A model generated the notes under the pieces. It saw only the letters and a list, made by a program, of their open reading frames with translations, had not been told where the DNA came from and ran no database searches. Positions 1 to 4,845 of a DNA stretch of 6,278 nt are shown here, piece after piece. The DNA lies in the NCBI GenBank assembly GCA_021784535.1, contig JAJYHW010000066.1, forward strand, positions 1-6,278, given 5' to 3'. Within the stretch, counting starts at the first letter, position 1. Each line of letters begins with the position of its first letter. A program made the translations under genes and the position numbers. This DNA is from a bacterium. GTDB taxonomy: Bacteria > Patescibacteriota > Microgenomatia > Levybacterales > UBA12049.

Positions 1-106
1 GTGACATCCTTTTTGTATCATACTTCGTATGATACTTGAAAACCCCGTCGGTTTTCAAACTTTCCCGTCTAAGGTGCCTGTGGCAGAGACCACAGGGAAT
101 AAGGAT
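1..106. other. Cluster of three perfect hairpins, possibly one structured RNA or a terminator region
   Basis: There is no open frame of any length here. Three exact inverted repeats follow one another. Hairpin 1 has arms 15-23 and 27-35 (9 bp, loop TTC). Hairpin 2 has arms 36-44 and 50-58 (9 bp, loop CCGTC) and starts on the very next base. Hairpin 3 has arms 77-83 and 90-96 (7 bp, loop 84-89). In addition 6-11 (ATCCTT) is complementary to 101-106 (AAGGAT), so the whole block could close into a four-way junction. The block lies just beyond the stop codon of the kinase gene at 107. Hairpin 2 (GAAAACC/GGTTTTC) has the form of a weak bidirectional terminator, but no hairpin is followed by a convincing T-tract on either strand. 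Whether this is a terminator array, a small RNA or an intergenic repeat cannot be told from this copy alone. Confidence 0.55.
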
Positions 107-1267
107 TTAAGCTGCTTTTTCATATAACACCGTTACTTTCGGTTCTCTCAGCATCCTGCGTGTCGCTAAATCAATCACGCTGGGTGGGTTGACATGTGCG
201 CCTATTGTTTCAGCTGCGAAGGAAGCGCTTATACTCCCATTGATAAGAGCTTCTGCGAGAGCGCCATTAAAAGCATCTGGCGTAAATACTACTCCTGCTA
301 ACAACGCATCCCCGCATCCTAAAGTGCTTTTAAGTATGTCAGGAGTTGTTGCAGTTACATGTATCATGCGATTTTCTGCTTGCGATGCGCCATATACCCC
401 ATTTGCTCCATCAGATGCAATAACGACAGTTGGACCAAGATCTAGTCCCTGAGCTAATAATTTTTTCATACTATCTGCTGGATCCCTACCTGAACCAGCT
501 ACCAAAGTACGGAGTTCAACTTTGTTAACTATTAGTGAGGAAGCCTTTTTCATAGTATAATATACTGCGTCTGGATTATCGCCAAATTTTACTGCATTAA
601 GCTGTGCGGTACCAGGAGTAACTATACTTTTTGTTGTTTTTAACCCATTTAATGCATCGGTACCGTTATAGAGAGAGCGACGCCAATTTTTTCCGCCTAA
701 GGAATTAAGTATGACATATTCATGGGAACCATCAATAACATGAGCGAATTCTGAAGGCATATTGGGCGAGGAACTATAAATTATTCTGTCAGGTATACCT
801 TGTTGTGTCCTAACAGGGAAAACGAGAGCCTGAGGCATCCTGCCATCAAATATTTCTAGTTTAGGAAACATGCCTTTTCGCGGGTGTGTTAAGTCTAATG
901 AAAGCAGATCTGCATGTTCTGCATCGCCCCAGGTAAATACGGTAACCGGAGTTTCCCCTTGTAACAATTCACTTAGCCGATGAGCAATATTGGGCCCATT
1001 CCCACCGACTGTCATTTTAAAATCAGCCCCTCTTCGTCCATGCCTACGCATGCGGTCTAGTTGTTCTATGCGTCTGGAAACTTTGTCTCCAGGTTGAGGT
1101 CTGTGTAAAGAAAGATAATAAGATAGTGGCAGCCGTGTATTGCTTTCAGGAGTATAATCAATTGTGGTTCGGCTGACAATTAAAAACCCTCTTGTATGAG
1201 GATTTTGAATTTGTGACAATGCGTTTGCTTCTGATGAACCCCTGTGTGTTTCTGTAACCGCTGACAT
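107..1267 (-). CDS. PfkB-family (ribokinase-like) carbohydrate or nucleoside kinase
   Basis: This 386-residue protein is predicted to be a cytosolic ATP-dependent kinase that phosphorylates a hydroxyl of a sugar, polyol or nucleoside; the substrate cannot be read from sequence. Family marks appear in order: a first beta strand ending in TIDY (about 28-38), the substrate-side glycine motif GGNGPN (88-93), the NxxE magnesium motif (N248-E251), the DGANG ATP-loop motif (286-290), and the C-terminal signature TLGCGD (315-320). D320 is the expected catalytic base and 317-319 form the anion hole. The protein is longer than a typical family member (about 300-330), with some 25 extra polar residues before the first strand. 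The first ATG has no Shine-Dalgarno site, but a consensus promoter lies about 90 bases upstream (1364-1392), so the long start is kept. The gene is transcribed alone, away from the LysM gene. Family assignment is secure; substrate is unknown. Confidence 0.9.
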   Translation of the reverse strand: MSAVTETHRGSSEANALSQIQNPHTRGFLIVSRTTIDYTPESNTRLPLSYYLSLHRPQPGDKVSRRIEQLDRMRRHGRRGADFKMTVGGNGPNIAHRLSELLQGETPVTVFTWGDAEHADLLSLDLTHPRKGMFPKLEIFDGRMPQALVFPVRTQQGIPDRIIYSSSPNMPSEFAHVIDGSHEYVILNSLGGKNWRRSLYNGTDALNGLKTTKSIVTPGTAQLNAVKFGDNPDAVYYTMKKASSLIVNKVELRTLVAGSGRDPADSMKKLLAQGLDLGPTVVIASDGANGVYGASQAENRMIHVTATTPDILKSTLGCGDALLAGVVFTPDAFNGALAEALINGSISASFAAETIGAHVNPPSVIDLATRRMLREPKVTVLYEKAA

Positions 1268-1363
1268 GAAAAAAGAATTTGTTTTTTACAATTACTCAAT
1301 AATAAAAGCCCGTCATTAGTATTTGTACGTAAGAAATCTGTAATAAATTTGTGTAACGAGTGC

Positions 1364-1392
1364 ATTGTATGCTTATTACTATTAGATGTCAA
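1364..1392 (-). promoter_or_regulatory. Sigma-70-type promoter for the PfkB-family kinase
   Basis: Read on the minus strand there is TTGACA (1387-1392), a 17-base spacer, then TACAAT (1364-1369), which is consensus -35 and 5 of 6 for -10. The predicted transcript start is near 1357, giving a leader of about 90 bases before the ATG at 1267. I see no clear stable hairpin or Shine-Dalgarno site in that leader. Confidence 0.75.
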
Positions 1393-1428
1393 CAAACAAA
1401 CAAAAAGCTGACAAAATTTACTATAGGG

Positions 1429-1457
1429 TTGACAAATCATATTTTTTCGTATATAAT
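1429..1457 (+). promoter_or_regulatory. Full-consensus sigma-70 promoter for the LysM-Rpf / VanW operon
   Basis: TTGACA (1429-1434), a 17-base spacer and TATAAT (1452-1457) match the consensus exactly, so strong basal activity is expected. The transcript should begin near 1464. This makes the in-frame ATG at 1386, which lies upstream of the promoter, an unlikely start for the next gene. The -35 box is 36 bases from the -35 box of the divergent kinase promoter. Confidence 0.82.
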
Positions 1458-1469
1458 TCGCGGATAGTC

Positions 1470-1502
1470 AAATCATCCGATAACTGGATGATTTTTCTTT
1501 TT
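1470..1502 (+). terminator. Terminator-like (attenuator-like) hairpin in the operon leader
   Basis: AAATCATCC (1470-1478) pairs exactly with GGATGATTT (1486-1494) around a 7-base loop, and a T-rich run (TTCTTTTTTAT) follows. It lies only a few bases after the predicted transcript start and just before or across the start codon. It has the shape of an intrinsic terminator, so it could limit read-through into the operon. Caution: only three of nine pairs are G-C, and the T-rich run may simply encode the hydrophobic start of a signal peptide. Confidence 0.35.
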
Positions 1503-2249
1503 TATCGTATGTTACAGACAATACTTTTAACAGCATTGTCCGCACAGCTCACTTTTGCGCAACCTGTAATTTCTTCTCATTCCTCTCTTCCTCAAAGTAC
1601 TGTTACACGGGTTCTTCCTGAGAAGAACTACGTTACGTATGTTGTGAAAAAAAATGACACACTTCAATCAATTGCCCGTACTTATTATGGTTCCAAAGAA
1701 TACTGGATCACAGTATGGAATGATAACCCGACGATTGTTGACCCTGAAAATCTTATTGCCGGCACTGAAATTATCATTTATCGACGGGATGTAACTCAGA
1801 CCAATTTGATACCTGTACAGAAAGTTCCTTCAGGTGGCGCTATTGCTATGCGTTTGTCGGAGCCTGTTGCAGGATCATCTGCACGGCCTGTTATTACAGA
1901 GGTGCCCACTGCAACAAGACCATCTCAAGCTATCACGCCTGCTGTCTCTATTGCACCGGCAACGGTTATGCACACGGTAAATAACGGAACAATATCTGAT
2001 GAGGCGCTTACTGATTTGGGTAACTGTGAAGCCGGCATGGATCCGACAAGAAATTCGGGCAATGGATACTATGGCGCTTTTCAATTTTCTTACGGTACGT
2101 GGCAAAGCCTGCATACAGGATATGTGCGTGCAGATCTTGCCCCTATCGATGTGCAAAAAGCTGCCGTAAGACAGTTGCTACAACGATCAAATGTGTATAC
2201 GCAATTTCCTGCATGCGCACGTAAATTGCATGCTGCAGGAGTACTATAA
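1488..2249 (+). CDS. Secreted LysM plus Rpf-like transglycosylase (peptidoglycan-cleaving) protein
   Basis: This is a predicted exported cell-wall enzyme of 253 residues. Numbered from the ATG at 1488, it has a signal peptide (h-region about 8-20, likely cut after TFA at 24), a LysM peptidoglycan-binding domain (about 48-99, with the YVVKKNDTLQSIA opening), a Pro/Thr/Ala-rich linker (about 105-165), and a C-terminal transglycosylase-like domain of the resuscitation-promoting-factor type (about 170-253). In that domain C180-E181 matches the Rpf CE motif, with E181 the expected catalytic glutamate. GNGYYG (191-196), QFSYGTW (to W205) and PAC with C243 follow; C180 and C243 should form the Rpf disulfide. 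The start is uncertain. ATG 1488 gives an n-region with an arginine but lies inside a hairpin arm. ATG 1509 gives 246 residues and an uncharged signal peptide. Neither has a Shine-Dalgarno site. The VanW-like gene follows after 18 bases, so the two are probably co-transcribed. Confidence 0.88.
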   Translation: MIFLFYRMLQTILLTALSAQLTFAQPVISSHSSLPQSTVTRVLPEKNYVTYVVKKNDTLQSIARTYYGSKEYWITVWNDNPTIVDPENLIAGTEIIIYRRDVTQTNLIPVQKVPSGGAIAMRLSEPVAGSSARPVITEVPTATRPSQAITPAVSIAPATVMHTVNNGTISDEALTDLGNCEAGMDPTRNSGNGYYGAFQFSYGTWQSLHTGYVRADLAPIDVQKAAVRQLLQRSNVYTQFPACARKLHAAGVL

Positions 2250-2267
2250 ATTTTTTTCCTAAAACAT

Positions 2268-2927
2268 ATGTTTAAAAAATTACTTATTATCATACCTTTT
2301 GCACTTTCTATCGGCGTAATGCAAGCTCAGGCGTTTAATTCAGCACTTCCTGCACTTGTTTCTGTAAAACAACAGAGCAAGAGTACGCTACTTGCACAAC
2401 ATAGTATGTCGCTTGCTGATCGTTATGCAGTCCCTTCTGTAAATACTGTTTTTCGTGACAATATATTGTTAACTCTTGCCTATATGTCAGGTAAGGTAAA
2501 AAACGCGCACCAGATTAACTGGAATACTATCTATCAGCCAACATCCTATACGCTGATATTGCAACCCAAAGAGGTGTTTGCTTTTCATGATGCTATTCTA
2601 CCCGAGTACGCCGGCAAAAAAATTGTAACAACAAATGCACATTTTGATGCATCAGAGGGATTTGTCTCTGACGGATATCTGTATGGTGATGGAGTATGTC
2701 ATTTTGCGTCGCTTATCAATTGGGTTGCCCGTGATGCAGGACTTCAGGTTGTCGCCCCTACGCCTCATAATTTTGCGAAGATTCCTGATATTAATCCGAA
2801 ATTCGGCACTGCGATTTATGCCGGTGCTCCCGAGCAAAATCTGTATGTTGAAAATACGTTTAATAAACCGGTGAAGCTGGTATTTGTGTACGAAAATGAT
2901 ACGATGACGGTTAGTGTGTATAAATAA
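2268..2927 (+). CDS. Secreted VanW-like domain protein
   Basis: This 219-residue protein has a classic signal peptide (MFKKLL, hydrophobic core to about 18, likely cut after AQA near 22), so it should act outside the membrane. The C-terminal half (about 96-219) resembles the VanW domain: a PKEVFAF strand at 100-106, the core motif YGDGVCHFAS (139-148, matching the family's GGGVCQ-S/T pattern, with C144 conserved), a following helix, an HNF motif at 167-169, and a closing VENTFNKPVKLVF segment like the family's N-x-x-x-x-P-I/V-x-I/L end. The second glycine of the usual GGG is Asp141. The biochemical role of VanW domains is not settled; they are linked to the cell envelope. The start follows the LysM-Rpf stop by 18 bases with no new promoter or Shine-Dalgarno site, so it is probably the second gene of that operon. 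It meets the CysS-family gene tail to tail with a 31-base gap. Confidence 0.78.
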   Translation: MFKKLLIIIPFALSIGVMQAQAFNSALPALVSVKQQSKSTLLAQHSMSLADRYAVPSVNTVFRDNILLTLAYMSGKVKNAHQINWNTIYQPTSYTLILQPKEVFAFHDAILPEYAGKKIVTTNAHFDASEGFVSDGYLYGDGVCHFASLINWVARDAGLQVVAPTPHNFAKIPDINPKFGTAIYAGAPEQNLYVENTFNKPVKLVFVYENDTMTVSVYK

Positions 2928-2958
2928 GGGATTAGACGCTTGAGGCTAGGGACTGGTT

Positions 2959-4116
2959 TTAGAGAATAAATCCGAGAATTTCGAGCATATGTTTGGTTGC
3001 TTTTGTATTTCCTTTATTCAATGTTTGGTTCAGAATTGTTAGTGCTCTAGGAGTATTGAGATCATCGTTCATTGCTTGTACAAAAAGATTCAGATCTCCA
3101 TTCTCGTTTTGATATTTTTGAGAACGTGAGGATTGTTTTAATTTCGTTTCAATTATATTCATAGTATTTTTTGCTTCTTTGATATCTGCGTCACGATATT
3201 CCCAAGATTCCCGATAGTGATGAGAAAGTAAAAGATAACGGATGTCGTTTGGTGAATAGGTTTTTAACAGATCTGATACCATTACCAGATTGCCTAACGA
3301 TTTTGACATTTTTTCACCTTGATATCGCAGCATTCCGACATGCATCCAGAATTGAGTAAATGGCTTTTCTCCGGTAAATTGTTCTGACTGGGCAATTTCG
3401 CTTTCATGATGCGGATAGATAAGATCAGCTCCTCCGCCGTGTATGTCAATCTTTTTGTCAAGATATTTGTAAGCCATTGCTGAACATTCGATATGCCAGC
3501 CGGGGCGACCTCTTCCCCATTGCGATTCCCAGTACGGCTCATCAGGTTTACTTTTCTGCCAGAGAATAAAATCAAGCGGGTCGCGTTTGTTGGGATCATC
3601 AGGGTCAGCACCACGTTCCCGTGAGAGTTTTATCATCTCTTCGCGGCTATATTTTGAAAGCTTGCCGTAGTCAGGATCTTTTGTAACCGCAAAATAAACA
3701 TTTTCATTTTTTTGATATGCAAACCCATCTCGAACAAGTTTTTCAATAATTGCAATAATTGTCGGGATGGTTTCAGTTGCCTTGACATAATGAGTCGGCT
3801 TGACGAGATTCAGTGATTTATTGTCGATGACAAATTTATCTGTCCAGAATTGCCCCAGTTTTTTCCATTCCTCCCCTATCTGTTTGGCTTTTTTTAAAAT
3901 ATCGTCGTCGATATCGGTGATGTTTTGTGTGTAGTTTACTGTATAGTTCTGAAATGTGAGAAAGCGATACAACACATCAAATGCTGTGTAGGTAAATGCA
4001 TGGCCGAGGTGTGTCGTGTCGTACGGTGTGATACCGCAGACATACAGCAATACTTTATTTGGATTGATAGATATAAATTCCTCTTTTTTGTTTGTAAAAG
4101 TGTTGTAGAGTTTCAT
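2959..4116 (-). CDS. cysS: CysS-family cysteine ligase, short MshC-like form (CysRS or thiol-pathway ligase)
   Basis: This is a class I aminoacyl-tRNA-synthetase-fold protein that should activate cysteine as Cys-AMP and pass it to an amine or tRNA. Visible marks are CGITPYDTTHLGHA (27-40, including the HIGH box HLGH 36-39), the QNITDIDD block (64-71), GRPGWHIEC (203-211), GGGADLIYPHHESE (227-240), and the KMSKS loop (269-273). Likely zinc ligands are C27, C211, H236 and E240. It has 385 residues against about 460 for E. coli CysRS. It ends after the first part of the helical bundle (DDLNTPRAL, 351-358) and lacks the C-terminal anticodon-binding region. The length, CGITPYD..HLGHA and HYRESWEY (300-307) resemble mycothiol ligase MshC, while HHESE is CysRS-like. 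It lies 76 bases after the histidine phosphatase on the same strand with no clear terminator between them. A weak TATACT -10 box (4147-4152) could give its own transcript. The ATG lacks a Shine-Dalgarno site. Family is certain; tRNA ligase versus MshC-like role is open. Confidence 0.88.
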   Translation of the reverse strand: MKLYNTFTNKKEEFISINPNKVLLYVCGITPYDTTHLGHAFTYTAFDVLYRFLTFQNYTVNYTQNITDIDDDILKKAKQIGEEWKKLGQFWTDKFVIDNKSLNLVKPTHYVKATETIPTIIAIIEKLVRDGFAYQKNENVYFAVTKDPDYGKLSKYSREEMIKLSRERGADPDDPNKRDPLDFILWQKSKPDEPYWESQWGRGRPGWHIECSAMAYKYLDKKIDIHGGGADLIYPHHESEIAQSEQFTGEKPFTQFWMHVGMLRYQGEKMSKSLGNLVMVSDLLKTYSPNDIRYLLLSHHYRESWEYRDADIKEAKNTMNIIETKLKQSSRSQKYQNENGDLNLFVQAMNDDLNTPRALTILNQTLNKGNTKATKHMLEILGFIL

Positions 4117-4146
4117 ATTAGTTTATCAAGTTTGTAAAGCTATTTT

Positions 4147-4152
4147 AGTATA
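4147..4152 (-). promoter_or_regulatory. Possible -10 box for the CysS-family gene
   Basis: TATACT on the minus strand lies about 31 bases before the ATG at 4116 and predicts a start near 4140. No good -35 sits 17 bases upstream. A perfect TTGACA (4183-4188) is present but 30 bases away, too far to pair. The gene may instead be read from the phosphatase promoter. Confidence 0.3.
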
Positions 4153-4192
4153 GAAAAACTGCTTTATTGTTATTTTTTTAGATGTCAAATGG

Positions 4193-4789
4193 TTAAGAAA
4201 TGTTTGGCTTATAAATGCTTGTAATAGAAAAATTATTTTGATCGTCAGATTTTATTTCATAGACCTCTCCCTGTTGCGCATAATGATCTGTTTTGAAGAG
4301 AGTAAAATTATAAGAATTATATTGAATTAAGGTTTTTAAAGCCATAATTGGATCCCCATGACTGACTGCTGCAATATGTTTTTCAGGATACGTGTGGAAA
4401 ATATATTTGATAAAGCGCAGCATGCGCTGAGCCAATTGTTCTATTGTTTCATCAGTTGGGCTTTTGGGTTTGAGAAATATTTCTGACTGTAATGCATCAA
4501 GTTCATCAAAACGTCTTCCCTGATAAGATGTTCGCGATTCAATAATCTCTTCTGATATGCGTATCGTTGAGATAGCTAATTTTTTTCTGATAATTTCTGC
4601 TGATTCTTTTGCACGTTCGAGGGGGCTTGCGTAAATTTCATCGATGTTTTTGTTAAGTAAAAATTCAGCTGTATTTTCAATTTGTTTTTCTCCCCTTTCG
4701 GATAAATGAAACCCTGGCAGACGAGAGTAGATTGTATTTTCAGGGTTAATAATTTCTCCATGGCGGATGAGATAGATAGTAGTCGTCAT
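4193..4789 (-). CDS. Histidine phosphatase (phosphoglycerate-mutase-like) family protein
   Basis: This is a predicted cytosolic phosphomonoesterase or mutase of 198 residues. The RHG motif (9-11) carries the phospho-accepting H10. R59 in SPLERA (56-60) and the SHG motif (143-145, H144) complete the phosphate pocket; E81 or E84 in the EEIIES stretch is the likely proton donor. The size suits a small phosphatase such as the CobC/MSMEG_4193 type rather than cofactor-dependent glycolytic mutase (about 250). The ATG at 4789 is chosen because it puts the RHG strand right at the N-terminus. An in-frame ATG at 4861 would add 24 residues and lies upstream of the likely promoter. The gene is divergent from the glycosyltransferase and upstream of the CysS-family gene on the same strand. 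As I recall, actinobacteria often keep an MSMEG_4193-family phosphomutase near mshC, which makes this neighbourhood suggestive. The substrate is unknown. Confidence 0.87.
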   Translation of the reverse strand: MTTTIYLIRHGEIINPENTIYSRLPGFHLSERGEKQIENTAEFLLNKNIDEIYASPLERAKESAEIIRKKLAISTIRISEEIIESRTSYQGRRFDELDALQSEIFLKPKSPTDETIEQLAQRMLRFIKYIFHTYPEKHIAAVSHGDPIMALKTLIQYNSYNFTLFKTDHYAQQGEVYEIKSDDQNNFSITSIYKPNIS

Positions 4790-4816
4790 AAAGTCGTATT
4801 TCGAAATTGTTGTTAC

Positions 4817-4845
4817 ATTATAGTATAATATACGGATGAATACAA
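4817..4845 (-). promoter_or_regulatory. Promoter of the histidine phosphatase gene
   Basis: On the minus strand TTGTAT (4840-4845), a 17-base spacer and a perfect TATAAT (4817-4822) predict a start near 4810 and a leader of about 21 bases without a Shine-Dalgarno site. The -35 box lies inside the first codons of the divergent glycosyltransferase gene. Confidence 0.55.
4824..4829 (+). promoter_or_regulatory. -10 box of the glycosyltransferase gene, implying a leaderless mRNA
   Basis: A perfect TATAAT ends seven bases before the ATG at 4836, so the expected transcript start is at or next to the A of the start codon. The -35 region (TTCGAA or TCGAAA around 4800-4806) is poor. The box abuts the opposing -10 of the phosphatase gene; together they read ATTATA-G-TATAAT (4817-4829), a perfect inverted repeat. 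Confidence 0.55.

Noticed and set aside
22..35. ACTTCGTAT resembles part of a loxP-type recombination site
   Set aside because: The match covers only part of one arm, and the loop and the opposite arm differ. The similarity comes from a short TTC-loop hairpin.
1..106. Cloverleaf-like fold considered as a tRNA gene
   Set aside because: The stems are 9, 9 and 7 bp with the wrong loops; there is no TTCRA T-loop, no 7-base anticodon loop and no 7-bp acceptor stem.
314..320. Cysteine in the GCGD anion-hole motif of the PfkB-family kinase (residues 317-320 of that protein)
   Set aside because: GCGD is a common variant in active PfkB-family kinases, so it is not a sign of lost activity.
1386..1487. 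Upstream extension of the LysM-Rpf gene to the ATG at 1386
   Set aside because: A full-consensus promoter (1429-1457) lies inside the extension, and the added residues would bury the signal peptide internally.
2928..2965. GGTTTTAGAG in the convergent gap resembles the start of a type II CRISPR repeat
   Set aside because: It occurs once, with no second repeat, spacer or cas gene; the match is about ten bases. The gap also lacks a convincing terminator hairpin.
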